Below are positions 41,935 to 50,767 of a stretch of 56,860 bases of DNA, in pieces. The notes below the pieces were generated by a model, which was not told the DNA's origin, did no database searches, and was given only the letters and a program-made list of their open reading frames with translations. The number at the start of each line of letters is the position of its first letter. Position 1 is the first letter of the stretch. The DNA is from Neoroseomonas terrae. GTDB taxonomy: Bacteria > Pseudomonadota > Alphaproteobacteria > Acetobacterales > Acetobacteraceae. A program made the translations under genes and the position numbers. The stretch is taken from contig NZ_JAAEDI010000014.1 in assembly GCF_018129025.1 (NCBI RefSeq), positions 118,521-175,380 of the forward strand, read 5' to 3'.

Positions 41935-42999
41935 TCAGTCAGCCGCGGCGCGCAGCTTTGGCGCGAAGCGCGGGGCCACCTTCTCCATGAACAGCCGGAT
42001 TGAGGACGCCGCCGCATCCGCAGGCATGGGCCCGAGCCGGAAGGAGCAGATCACGCCGCCGACGCCCGTCGCCTCGATCTCCGCCATCTTCGCCGCCACC
42101 GTCTCCGGCGAGCCGACGACGAGGCCCGAATCGATGCCGACGCGCGCCGGCGGCGCCGTCTCGCGCTTCATGATGATGCCCTGTTCGGCATAGATCTTCT
42201 CGCGCAGGGTCTTGCGGTGCTCCTGCATCGCCTCGAAGGCCGGGATGCCGATGCGGCGCGCTTCCTCATCCGTCTCGGCGACGACGATGTTGCGCCACAC
42301 CCATGTCTCGTCCAGGCAGCGCGCGAGATGCGCGGCGTCGAAGCCGGCCTCGGTCATCGTCTGCTTGTAGAGCGCGATCCGCTTCGCGGTCGTCTCGTTG
42401 GTCTGCACATTCATCAGGAACGGCAGCCCGCGGCGCGCGAGGTGCAGCGCGCCTTCCTCGGAGGACGCCGCGCGGATCAGGTAGGGGTGCGGCTTCGTGA
42501 ACGGCGTCGGCCGCAGCCGCGGCACCTTCAGCGTCCAGTGCTTGCCCTCATGCGTGAAGCCGTTCGGGCTGGTCCAGGCCTGGAGCATGATGCCTTCGGC
42601 CTCCTCGTACCGCTCGCCGGCTTCCTCATGCGGGATGCCATAGCCCTGGTATTCGTAGACGTTGTAGGCAGTGCCGCGCCCTAGCCCGACGATCACGCGG
42701 CCGCGGCCGATGTTGTCGAGCAGCGACATCTCCTCGGCGAGGCGCATCGGATGATGCAGGGACACCTGCGCCACCGCGAAGCCGACCTTGATCCGCTTCG
42801 TCGCGGTCAGCACCGCGGCCGCGAAGGTCACCGGGTCCACATAGGCGCAGTTGCCGTCGAAATGGTGCTCGGCGAGCCACAGTACCTCGACGCCAAGCTC
42901 GTCGCACAGCTTCGCCTCGGCGATGCAGTCGGCAATCACGTCGGCATCGCGATCGGGGTCGCGGCTCTCGGGGAAAAGGAAGTTGCTGAAGCGCAGCAT
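41935..42999 (-). CDS. Luciferase-like (LLM) flavin-dependent monooxygenase
   Basis: TIM-barrel flavoprotein of 354 residues of the bacterial luciferase-like class. It starts RFSNFLFPESRDP, with VEVLWLAEHHFDG, the usual VGFAVAQVSLHHPMRLAEEMSLLDN segment, then GRVIVGLGRGT and GERYEEAEGIMLQAW. It would use reduced FMN or F420 to oxidise an organic substrate. ATG 42999 is chosen; the longer open frame is shadow of the divergent region. It is divergent from tctC 7, with 238 bases between starts. Substrate unknown. The flavin reductase at 36123 is a possible but distant partner. Confidence 0.9.
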   Translation of the reverse strand: MLRFSNFLFPESRDPDRDADVIADCIAEAKLCDELGVEVLWLAEHHFDGNCAYVDPVTFAAAVLTATKRIKVGFAVAQVSLHHPMRLAEEMSLLDNIGRGRVIVGLGRGTAYNVYEYQGYGIPHEEAGERYEEAEGIMLQAWTSPNGFTHEGKHWTLKVPRLRPTPFTKPHPYLIRAASSEEGALHLARRGLPFLMNVQTNETTAKRIALYKQTMTEAGFDAAHLARCLDETWVWRNIVVAETDEEARRIGIPAFEAMQEHRKTLREKIYAEQGIIMKRETAPPARVGIDSGLVVGSPETVAAKMAEIEATGVGGVICSFRLGPMPADAAASSIRLFMEKVAPRFAPKLRAAAD

Positions 43000-43237
43000 C
43001 GCGCCGTCTCCGCTGTGAGACGGGGAGGCTAGAGCAGATCGGTGCGGGGCGAAATCACCCGGCCGCATCGCCGCGGCCGCCCGGCACCGCGGCCGCCCAC
43101 GCGGCAGGCTGGATGCATCCGCCTGCGCCCGCGCCGCAGGCAATGCCGGCGCCGCCCGCGGGGAATTCCGCAGTGTCCTCGCTTGCGCATCCGGGGGGCG
43201 CGATGCAGCCTTGCGCAGCATCAGGCGGGAGAGCCAC

Positions 43238-44188
43238 ATGACGATGAAGCGCCGGGTCCTGGTCGGGGGCGCGCTTTCCCTGCCGGCACTGTCCGCCAGC
43301 GCGCAGGATCGTCCGGTGCAGATCTATGTCGGCTTCGCGCCGGGCGGGAACATCGACCTCGCTGCGCGCATGGCCGCGCCGTTCCTTGAGAAGCACCTGG
43401 GCGGCACGCAGATCATCGTCGTCAACAAGCCCGGCGCCGGCGGCATGCTGATGCTGAACGAGGTCTCGGCGGCCGCGCCCGACGGGCGCCACGTCGCACT
43501 CGTCTCCTTTCCGGCGCTGGTGACGGCGCTCTACGACAACACGCCGCGCTACCGCGTCGACAGCTTCGCCTATGCCGGCCTGCTGACGGACGAGCCCTAT
43601 ACCGTGTTCGTCGGCAACGAGACGCCCTATCGCTCGCTGCGCGACCTGGTGGAGGCCGCCCGCGCCGCACCCGAGACGGTCACCATCGCCGGCGCCGGCG
43701 TGGGCGGCGCGCCGCATCTCGCGATGATGGCGATCGAGCGCGCAGCCGGCGTGAAGTTCACCTGGGTGCCGACGCAGGGCGCGGGCCAGGCCGTGCAGCT
43801 CGTCCAGGGCGGGCATGTCGCCGGTTCGATCTCGACCGTCAGCCTGACGGTGCGGGCGCACCAGCAGGGCACGCTGCGCATCGTCGCCATCATGGAGCGC
43901 GAACGCTGGGACAAGGCGCCGGACCTGCCCACGGGGATCGAGCAGGGCATCGATGTCGCGGCGGGTTCCGCGCGCGGCTTCGCGCTGCCGGTGGCGACGC
44001 CCGCGCCGATCATCGCGCGCTGGGAAGAAGCGATCCGCCGCACCGCGCAGGACCCCGAGTTCCGCGCCATCACGGACCGCGACTTCCTCGTCGTGCGCTA
44101 CATGGATCGCCCGACCATGACCAGCTTCGTGCGGGAGCAGGCCGAGACCTATCGCCGCATCTGGGCGACCAGCCCCTGGAAGCAGTGA
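43238..44188 (+). CDS. TctC/Bug-family substrate-binding protein (7)
   Basis: Periplasmic receptor of 316 residues with a KRRVLVGG n-region, signal segment ending SASA, then IYVGFAPGGNIDLAARM, IIVVNKPGAGG and AAPDGRHVALVS. It is the most divergent of the seven here: WVPTQGAGQ replaces the usual V-P-Y-R-G segment. ATG 43238 follows GGCGGGAGAG. It is a single gene divergent from the luciferase-like gene. Ligand unknown. Confidence 0.9.
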   Translation: MTMKRRVLVGGALSLPALSASAQDRPVQIYVGFAPGGNIDLAARMAAPFLEKHLGGTQIIVVNKPGAGGMLMLNEVSAAAPDGRHVALVSFPALVTALYDNTPRYRVDSFAYAGLLTDEPYTVFVGNETPYRSLRDLVEAARAAPETVTIAGAGVGGAPHLAMMAIERAAGVKFTWVPTQGAGQAVQLVQGGHVAGSISTVSLTVRAHQQGTLRIVAIMERERWDKAPDLPTGIEQGIDVAAGSARGFALPVATPAPIIARWEEAIRRTAQDPEFRAITDRDFLVVRYMDRPTMTSFVREQAETYRRIWATSPWKQ

Positions 44189-44334
44189 CGCCGCCGATTT
44201 CGTTCCGCCTCCGCTTGCCGCCGCATGGGCCGCCAGCCACGATGCGGCGGCCGAATCGCGTTCATCATAAGAAGATGGTCCCGCCGGCATCCTGACCGCA
44301 TGCCACGCCTGCCGCTCCGAGGGGCCACCGGACG

Positions 44335-47300
44335 ATGACCACGACGCTGCAGATCAACCTGACGCAGGACATGCAGACCTGGTTGGGCAGCGGCAACGGC
44401 GTCTACGCCTATGCCGTCCTCTATGGCAGCGATGTCGCGGGCGGCGCGGCCGATACCCCGCTCGGGTGGCAGACCATGGTCAGCGACGGCGCGGTGCAGT
44501 CGGGCGGATCCTTCACCCTGGACCTGACCAAGGGCGACCAGCCGAACCTCTATGGCGGCAAGGTCTATTTCATCATCCAGAGCGTGGACGATACGGCGGA
44601 TGCGATCGACCCCTCCACGCTGGCCCAGTCCAGCATCACCTGGGCCAATGCGGCGGCGCTCGACTACCGGTACGACAGCATTGAGGTGAGCCTGACGGGG
44701 GCTGCGGGCGACGCGGCGAACCTGACCTCGATCGAAGGCTTCGGCATCGGCATGGCGCTCGAAGCCTCGACCGGCTCGCGCAGCTACGCGGTCTCCGCCG
44801 GCACGCTCTTCACCGACCTCGCCGCGGCACCGACGGATACCGTCGCCGGCAGCCAGCCGGTGACGACCTTCACCCAGGGCGGCCTCGCCGGGCAGAACCG
44901 CGAGGCGGTTTCCCCGGCCGTCGCGGTGGACCCGCACAACGACTACGCCTTCTACCGCGCCGACGACTGGACGAGGTACATCGATGCCCTCAAGGCGCCC
45001 GACACGCCGATCATCATCAATGGCTACTTCAACGGCGCGGGCGACCTCCAGGCCGGCGCGGCATCGGGCACGCCCGTCATCTGGCGCAATGCCGGCTTCT
45101 TCAGCTACAGGCTGGACTGGGACGAGCATGAGAACACCTTCTGGCTGACGCCCACCGAAGGCAGCCAGATCCAGGGTGCGATCAAGCTGACCGCCGGCCA
45201 GCTCGCCGACAGCATCTACTCCACCCTCGGCACGGTCGAGCTCTACGACACGCCCCACGCGGCCACGCCTTTCGAGCTGTATCCCGGCACCAGCGAGATG
45301 AATGTCGGCGCGAACAACGCCTGGGGCCAGGTGCTGCAGCAGCTCACGCTCGGCCTGACGGCCGGCTACCTGCAATCCAGCGGCATCTTGCCCAACACCG
45401 AGATCACCGGCGGCATCGACTTCAACAAGAACTACAACTGGTCGCCCGACTACGCCTACGGCAACAACACCGACAGCCACCTGGGCTCCGACGTGACGGT
45501 GCGGTGGGATCCGTATTCGGAGATTTTCTACCGCTACTCGAACTCCTACGGGACGCAGTATGCCGACGCCCTGATGACGGGCTTCGCGCAGGGCGGGCCG
45601 CAGCTATCCACCTATGCGAATGGCCAGAACGTCTCGACGATGACGGTGACGCTGTTCGCCGATACCGAAACGCCGACCGCCGGCCTCTACACGCCGCCAT
45701 TGATCTACAACTACGTCGCGCCGGGCCTCGAAACCGAGGTCTACGAAGTGGCGCAGTGGTACGAGGGCAACGGCTCCAACATCACGCTCAACTTCAATCC
45801 CGGCGATAGCCTCGCCCAGTCGCTGGTGTTGCGCGACGACGTCGCGATCTCGATCCGCATCCTGACCGGCTACGACGGCACCACGCCGCAGTGGCAGGAC
45901 ATCCGCCTCGGCGGCAACGGCCAGTCCCCGTGGCAGAACTGGACCTTCGCCCATGACGGCACGACCTATTCGGTCAGCGGCGGGGGCTCTGCGGGCCAGA
46001 CCTCGCAGAGCCTCGTGCTCACCGGCATCCCGATGGCCGAGAGCGGCACGGGCTGGTACCAGATCGTCCTGCACCGCGGCGGCGTCGAGAAGGTCTACAA
46101 CCTCTACACCAGCACCTTCCTGCCCGACGGCGCCACGCTTCCGCAGTTCTCGGATTTCGGCACCGATCCGTCGCTGTTCGGCGTCGACGGCCTGGCGACG
46201 CTGGTGCCCGGCGCCATGCAGCCGACCGGCGGCGGGCTGCTGACCTTCTCGGTCAATGTCACGGGCGTCTCGCCGACGCTCGACCTGTCGCTGATGCAGG
46301 CCAACACCAGCAGCAGCTTCCTCGACGGCCAGACCACCGCCACCGCACCTGTCGCCGGCGTCTTGCATGCCGGCGCCTTCGTCGCCGTCGCCGGGCAGAC
46401 CGACGACGTGCATGATACGTTGGGCAATGGCGTCGATCTCGCCGTCACCGCCCATGCCGGCAAGCTCGCCTTCGGCTGGACGGGGCTCAGCAGCGCCCCG
46501 GACAGGACGACCTGGACCGAGACCTTCACCAACCTCGTCCAGGGCAGCTCCATCGCCGTCATCTCGATCGCCCATCATGGCGGCCACGCCATCGCGCCGA
46601 TCCACGCGAAGGCCGATCTCGTCGGTGGCTGGCAGGGAAGCGTGGCGCAGCAACTCGGCAATGGCGTCTACGACGTGTCGATGACCGCCTATGCCGCCAA
46701 GCTGCACGCGCCGAACCAGCCCGACGAGGCCGTGCCGCTGACCAAGGAAAGCGCGACGCTGACCGTTACCGTCGCGCTGACCAAGCTCGCCCTCGGCGCG
46801 AGCGGCGACGGCCTTGCCCTGTCGCCGGACCAGAGCGGCACCGAGGGTAACTGGATTCACCTTTCCGCCCTGGGCGACGGGCTGCCGGAAGGCGTGGCGG
46901 TCGCCCTCTACGCGACGGATGCGGCGGGCAATCCGGTCGGCCCCGACGGCAGCATCGTCGCAAGTGTCGCCGACGCCATCCTCGGCTGGGTCGGTTCCGT
47001 CGCGAGCGACGACGGGGAGACGCTGCTCGACGGCACCCAGGCCGTCTATCTCGGGCTCGGGCAGGAACTGCACTTCGCTGTCGTCTCGGCGCGCGACACG
47101 CTGGACCTGCGCCCTGTCGTGCCGGAGGCGAAAGGCGACGGCAGCTTCAGCATCGACCTTGGCGGGATCACCCTGACGGCCGCGGTGGACAACACCCTTT
47201 CCGCCGGCCTCCAGGCCGCTTCGGTGCAGCGCATGTACGGCCTGCCGGTGATGCATCTCGATGCGGGGGAGGTGCTGGAGATCGCCCTGGCCGGCAGCGC

Positions 47301-47703
47301 TTCGAACATCAACACGCTGGGCTTCGTGCGGATCGACTTCGACCAGGCGGAGGGCACGGCGACGGTCGGTGGCGTTGCCTATGCCGACAGCGACGCCTTC
47401 CGCCTGGCAGTGCGGGATGCGCTCGACGCCGGCTTCAGCGCCCAGGTCGGCGGCGGCACCTTCCGGGACACCGCGGAATGGACCGTCGCCGGCGGGACCG
47501 GCTTCTACGCGCCCGTCCTCATCACCCAGTCGGGCCAGATCTTCGTCCCCGGGAACGGCAATGCCGGCGGCCAGGAATACATCCGCATCTTCGGTGACAA
47601 CACCTTCGGCTTCGAGGATCTCACCGCCGCCGAGGACTCGGATTTCGACTACAACGACGTCGTTATGCGGCTGCGGCCGGTGCTGGAGCCCGAACTCGTC
47701 TGA
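44335..47703 (+). CDS. Large GH64/thaumatin-like plus DUF4114 protein without signal peptide
   Basis: Protein of 1122 residues, acidic and poor in cysteine, with surface-protein composition. Residues ~1-430 resemble the beta-1,3-glucanase (GH64)/thaumatin-like superfamily: YRYDSIEVSLTGAAGDAANL, LTSIEGFGIGMALEAS, IINGYFNG, ENTFWLTPTEG and NPGTS-like turns, with WSPDYAYGNNTDSHLG near the end. The middle (~430-930) is beta-rich without a recognised domain. The last ~140 residues match DUF4114, including the Asp-rich motif FEDLTAAEDSDFDYNDVVMRL. There is no Sec or Tat signal, so export by a type I-like route or an intracellular role is open. Whether it cleaves glucan is unproven. Confidence 0.75.
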   Translation: MTTTLQINLTQDMQTWLGSGNGVYAYAVLYGSDVAGGAADTPLGWQTMVSDGAVQSGGSFTLDLTKGDQPNLYGGKVYFIIQSVDDTADAIDPSTLAQSSITWANAAALDYRYDSIEVSLTGAAGDAANLTSIEGFGIGMALEASTGSRSYAVSAGTLFTDLAAAPTDTVAGSQPVTTFTQGGLAGQNREAVSPAVAVDPHNDYAFYRADDWTRYIDALKAPDTPIIINGYFNGAGDLQAGAASGTPVIWRNAGFFSYRLDWDEHENTFWLTPTEGSQIQGAIKLTAGQLADSIYSTLGTVELYDTPHAATPFELYPGTSEMNVGANNAWGQVLQQLTLGLTAGYLQSSGILPNTEITGGIDFNKNYNWSPDYAYGNNTDSHLGSDVTVRWDPYSEIFYRYSNSYGTQYADALMTGFAQGGPQLSTYANGQNVSTMTVTLFADTETPTAGLYTPPLIYNYVAPGLETEVYEVAQWYEGNGSNITLNFNPGDSLAQSLVLRDDVAISIRILTGYDGTTPQWQDIRLGGNGQSPWQNWTFAHDGTTYSVSGGGSAGQTSQSLVLTGIPMAESGTGWYQIVLHRGGVEKVYNLYTSTFLPDGATLPQFSDFGTDPSLFGVDGLATLVPGAMQPTGGGLLTFSVNVTGVSPTLDLSLMQANTSSSFLDGQTTATAPVAGVLHAGAFVAVAGQTDDVHDTLGNGVDLAVTAHAGKLAFGWTGLSSAPDRTTWTETFTNLVQGSSIAVISIAHHGGHAIAPIHAKADLVGGWQGSVAQQLGNGVYDVSMTAYAAKLHAPNQPDEAVPLTKESATLTVTVALTKLALGASGDGLALSPDQSGTEGNWIHLSALGDGLPEGVAVALYATDAAGNPVGPDGSIVASVADAILGWVGSVASDDGETLLDGTQAVYLGLGQELHFAVVSARDTLDLRPVVPEAKGDGSFSIDLGGITLTAAVDNTLSAGLQAASVQRMYGLPVMHLDAGEVLEIALAGSASNINTLGFVRIDFDQAEGTATVGGVAYADSDAFRLAVRDALDAGFSAQVGGGTFRDTAEWTVAGGTGFYAPVLITQSGQIFVPGNGNAGGQEYIRIFGDNTFGFEDLTAAEDSDFDYNDVVMRLRPVLEPELV

Positions 47704-47710
47704 GTCCGCG

Positions 47711-47737
47711 ATGCCCGCGCCACTATGGCGCGGGCAT
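47711..47737. terminator. Strong hairpin between convergent genes
   Basis: ATGCCCGCGCC-ACTAT-GGCGCGGGCAT is a perfect 11-base stem with a 5-base loop. It sits seven bases after the large surface-type gene and just beyond the 3' end of the convergent SDR gene. It is a likely bidirectional terminator. Confidence 0.75.
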
Positions 47738-47744
47738 GGGCCGC

Positions 47745-48518
47745 TCAGGCGCGGAACATCCCGCCGCCATCCACATCCACCACGGTGCCGTTCACGTAAT
47801 GGCCGCGCGGCGAGGCGAGGAACACCGCGAGATCGCCGATCTCGCCCGCCTCGATCGGGCGGCCGAAGGGCAGGTTGGTCAGCGTGTCGGCCCAGCGTTC
47901 CTCGTCGCCGAATTTCAGCTTCGCGTTCGTACGTGCCTGGGTCAGCATGCGATCTGTCTTGGTGACGGCAGGATTGATGCCGACGACCTTCACACCGGAT
48001 GCCTGCGCCGCCGCGCCGATCGCCGAAGTGAAGGCGACCAGCGCCGCATTACCCGCGCCGCCCGCGATATAGCCGGCGCGCGGCGCACGGCCCGCCATGC
48101 CGATGATGTTCACGATGGCGCCGGCCTTCCGCGCTTCCATCCCCGGCAAATAGAGCTGGCACATGTGGATGTAGCCCAGCACCTTCAGGTCCCAGGCCTG
48201 CTTCCACCGCGCCATCGGGATGTCCTGCAGCCGCCCCGAGGGGATCGCACCGGCGTTGTTCACCAGGATGTCGATGTCGGGGAAGGCGGCGTGCAGCCGC
48301 TCGCGCTCGGCATCCTGGGAGAGATCGACAGCGAGGGTCTCGACGCGCACCTGCCGCGCGGCGCGGACCTTGTCGGCTGCGGCGGCCAGCGCATCCGCAT
48401 CGCGGGAAGCCAGCACCACGTCGCAGCCCTCGGCCGCGAACGCCTCGGCGCAAGCGAGGCCGATGCCCTTCGATCCGCCGGTGACGAGAACGCGCTTACC
48501 CTGAAGCTGCATGTCCAT
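47745..48518 (-). CDS. SDR-fold protein lacking the catalytic Ser and Lys
   Basis: Short-chain dehydrogenase-fold protein of 257 residues. The cofactor loop TGGSKGIG (13-20) and NNAG (87-90) are intact, and the C-terminal GTVVDVDGGGMFRA is typical. The active site departs from the family: the YxxxK motif reads Y150-I-A-G-G154, Ile/Gly occupy the usual catalytic serine positions (NIIGMAG), and Lys sits where the tetrad Asn is expected (DLKVLG). It may bind NAD(P) without classic dehydrogenase chemistry, or belong to an atypical SDR group. ATG 48518 is chosen, with a second ATG at 48512. It stands alone. Confidence 0.87.
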   Translation of the reverse strand: MDMQLQGKRVLVTGGSKGIGLACAEAFAAEGCDVVLASRDADALAAAADKVRAARQVRVETLAVDLSQDAERERLHAAFPDIDILVNNAGAIPSGRLQDIPMARWKQAWDLKVLGYIHMCQLYLPGMEARKAGAIVNIIGMAGRAPRAGYIAGGAGNAALVAFTSAIGAAAQASGVKVVGINPAVTKTDRMLTQARTNAKLKFGDEERWADTLTNLPFGRPIEAGEIGDLAVFLASPRGHYVNGTVVDVDGGGMFRA

Positions 48519-48670
48519 GGACGATTTCCCTGTGCCTGTGATGGAGGACCGCGCGGGGCGCTGCCTCTCCCGGTCCGTTCGTGCCAAAGACCTAGGGCCT
48601 CTGCAAACCTCGGATGCCGTCATGCGTGGAACCATCGGACGGGCTTCCGCGGCAAATGCTCCGTCAGGGC

Positions 48671-48916
48671 TCAGCGCTCGAGGCCCAACGCCTTCATGGC
48701 GGCAATCCCGCCTGTGAACACCCCAGCGACCAGCGCGGCCAATATGAGCACCACGGCCAGCTTGGCGAGGGTGTGACCCAGCCATTGACGCGGTGCAGGC
48801 GCCAGCCTGTCGAACCGCAAGCGGGACAGGGCGTCGTCCCCGGGCTCGACTCCTCTGGCTCGCCGGTCGATCAGGCGAACCAGGGCTAGCGCCCGTCGCG
48901 GGCTGAAGCGTGTCAT
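48671..48916 (-). CDS. Small single-pass membrane protein (81 aa), hypothetical
   Basis: Hypothetical protein starting TRFSPRRALALVRLIDRRARG, a basic amphipathic N-terminus. A charged stretch follows (DDALSRLRFDRLAP), then one strong C-terminal membrane segment (KLAVVLILAALVAGVFTGGIAAMKAL). No family recognised. ATG 48916 is taken; the longer open frame upstream is antisense shadow. It is 111 bases downstream of the TPP-enzyme gene, beyond an imperfect hairpin. Codon use matches the neighbours. Confidence 0.55.
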   Translation of the reverse strand: MTRFSPRRALALVRLIDRRARGVEPGDDALSRLRFDRLAPAPRQWLGHTLAKLAVVLILAALVAGVFTGGIAAMKALGLER

Positions 48917-48986
48917 GCGGACAGCGTAAGCCCGCCCGTGACGTCGGGCGAGAGCGCGTTCCCCACGCGCTCCGCACCCCTGGCGC

Positions 48987-49023
48987 GGTCGCTCGGAGGG
49001 GGCAAAGCCCCTCTCCGCGAGCG
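48987..49023. terminator. Imperfect GC-rich hairpin downstream of the TPP-enzyme gene
   Basis: The arms GCTCGGAGGGGGC and GCCCCTCTCCGCGAGC pair around AAA with a small bulge. It lies just 3' of the minus-strand TPP-enzyme gene and resembles two of the palindromes at 27309-27331 and 27522-27542 (a GGGGC/GCCCC core). Likely terminator and member of the same extragenic palindrome family. Confidence 0.55.
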
Positions 49024-49026
49024 CAG

Positions 49027-50565
49027 TCAGATCATCAGCTCGATCAGGAACGGCCCCTTCTGCGCGAAGGACTGCGCCATCAGATCCCCGACCTGATCCA
49101 GCGTCGTCGCCCGCGCGCCTTCCACGCCCATGCCGTTCGCCATCTTCACCCAGTCGAGGTCCGGGTTGCCGAGGTCGAGCATGTCCATCGCCGTGCGCCC
49201 CGGATTGGCGCCGACATTCTGGTACTCGCCGAGCAGGATCTGGTACTTGCGGTTGGACAGCAGCACGGTCGTCACCGGCAGCTTCTCGCGCGCCTGGGTC
49301 CACAGCGACTGCACCGTGTACATCGCCGAGCCGTCGGCCTGCAGGTTGATCACCCGCCGCCCGCCGCCGCCGATCGCCGCGCCCGTCGCCTGCGGCATGC
49401 CGCCGCCGATCGCGCCACCGCAGACCTGCATCCAATCGTGCTTCGGCGCGCCGAAGGTCTCGGAGAAGAAGCCACGGCCGAAGGAGACGCTCTCATCGGC
49501 GATGATCGCATCCTCCGGCATCAGGGCGCCGAGCGTGCGCGCCAGCCCTTCCGGCGTCGGCGCACCGCGGGCCCGTTCCGGCCGCTTGCCGACATCGGGC
49601 ATCGGGACGGCCGGCGCGTTCAGCTCCTCGCACAGCGCGCGCAGCGCCGCTTCGGCATCCTGCTCATACCGGGTCAGCACATGGACCTCGGCATTCTCCG
49701 GGTAGTGCTTCGACGGCTTGCCCGGATAGGCGAAGAAGCCGATCGGCGCGCGCGAGTTCACCAAGATCAGGTGCTCGACCCAGGACAGCGCCTTGATCGC
49801 CTGGTCGGCGGGGTAGGGCACCCGCTCCAGCGGCAGCCGCCCCTGGCCGCGCGCAAGACGCCCGTTCGACCCCTCCGTCATCAGCTTCGCACCGGTCGCC
49901 TGGGAGACGCGCCAGGCCAGTGCCTGCCCCCCTTCGCCCAGCGCCTTGCCGCCGAGCAGGATCAGCACGTTCTTCTTCTCGCGCAGGATGCGCGCGGCGT
50001 TGCGGATCGCCAGCGGATCGGCCGCCTGCGGCTCGGGCACCGGCAGCGGCTGCGCCACCACGCCGCCCTCGTCCCAGCAGGTGTCGGACGGCAGGATCAT
50101 GGTCGCGATCTGGCCGGGCGAGGTACGCGCCGCCTGCACCGCGGCGGCGGCATCGGCACCGACATCCTTCGCCTTGGTCGAGGTGCGCATCCAGGCCGAG
50201 ACCGACCGTGCCAGCCCTTCGGTATCCGCGGTCAGCGGTGCGTCGAAGATGCGGTGATAGGTCGCCTGGTCGCCGACGCAGTTGACGATGCCCGAGCGCG
50301 CGCGGCGCGCATTGTGCAGGTTCGCCAGCCCGTTCGCGAGGCCGGGGCCGCAATGCAGCAGCGTCGCGGCGGGCTTGCCGGCCATGCGCCAATACCCGTC
50401 GGCCATGCCCGTGACGACGTTCTCCTGCAGGCCAAGCACGCACTTCATGCCCGGGATGCGGTCCAGCGCGGCGACGAAGTGCATCTCGCTCGTGCCTGGG
50501 TTTGCGAAACAAACTTCCACACCGCAGCCAAGAAGTGTGTGGACCAGGCTCTCTGCACCGTTCAC
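49027..50565 (-). CDS. Thiamine-diphosphate enzyme (acetolactate synthase large subunit-like)
   Basis: TPP-dependent enzyme of 512 residues that decarboxylates or ligates a 2-oxo acid. The N-terminal PYR domain has FANPGTSEMHFVAALD and the activating glutamate in LGLQENVVTGMADGYWRM. The central domain follows, then the PP domain with LQADGSAMYTVQSLWTQARE and NRKY, where ADGS replaces the usual GDG motif start. GTG 50565 follows GGGAGAG and begins with NGAESLVHTLL, matching the family start. It is shorter than true IlvB (~570) and no small subunit is present, so acetolactate synthesis for branched-chain amino acids is doubtful. The substrate is unknown. Confidence 0.87.
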   Translation of the reverse strand: MNGAESLVHTLLGCGVEVCFANPGTSEMHFVAALDRIPGMKCVLGLQENVVTGMADGYWRMAGKPAATLLHCGPGLANGLANLHNARRARSGIVNCVGDQATYHRIFDAPLTADTEGLARSVSAWMRTSTKAKDVGADAAAAVQAARTSPGQIATMILPSDTCWDEGGVVAQPLPVPEPQAADPLAIRNAARILREKKNVLILLGGKALGEGGQALAWRVSQATGAKLMTEGSNGRLARGQGRLPLERVPYPADQAIKALSWVEHLILVNSRAPIGFFAYPGKPSKHYPENAEVHVLTRYEQDAEAALRALCEELNAPAVPMPDVGKRPERARGAPTPEGLARTLGALMPEDAIIADESVSFGRGFFSETFGAPKHDWMQVCGGAIGGGMPQATGAAIGGGGRRVINLQADGSAMYTVQSLWTQAREKLPVTTVLLSNRKYQILLGEYQNVGANPGRTAMDMLDLGNPDLDWVKMANGMGVEGARATTLDQVGDLMAQSFAQKGPFLIELMI

Positions 50566-50767
50566 CGCGTCTCTCCCGTATCGAGGATGGCGCACCCTGC
50601 AAGGGACGGCGCGATCGGGCAAGGTGGCGCGGCACAGGGTCGCCGGGGTATCGCGACCCCTCAAAGCGTCCGGATGGACAGTATGTAATTTCCGAGACAC
50701 ATTTCGGTGAAAGGAGTGCGGGGGCGGCCGGGGGCGGCGGGCCGCTGCACGCCGGGGGAGCAGGTGA

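Noticed and set aside
45604..47256. 550-codon minus-strand open frame inside the large surface-type gene
   Set aside because: Fully antisense to the 1122-residue gene, rich in Arg/Gly/Ala, no ribosome binding site or recognisable domain.
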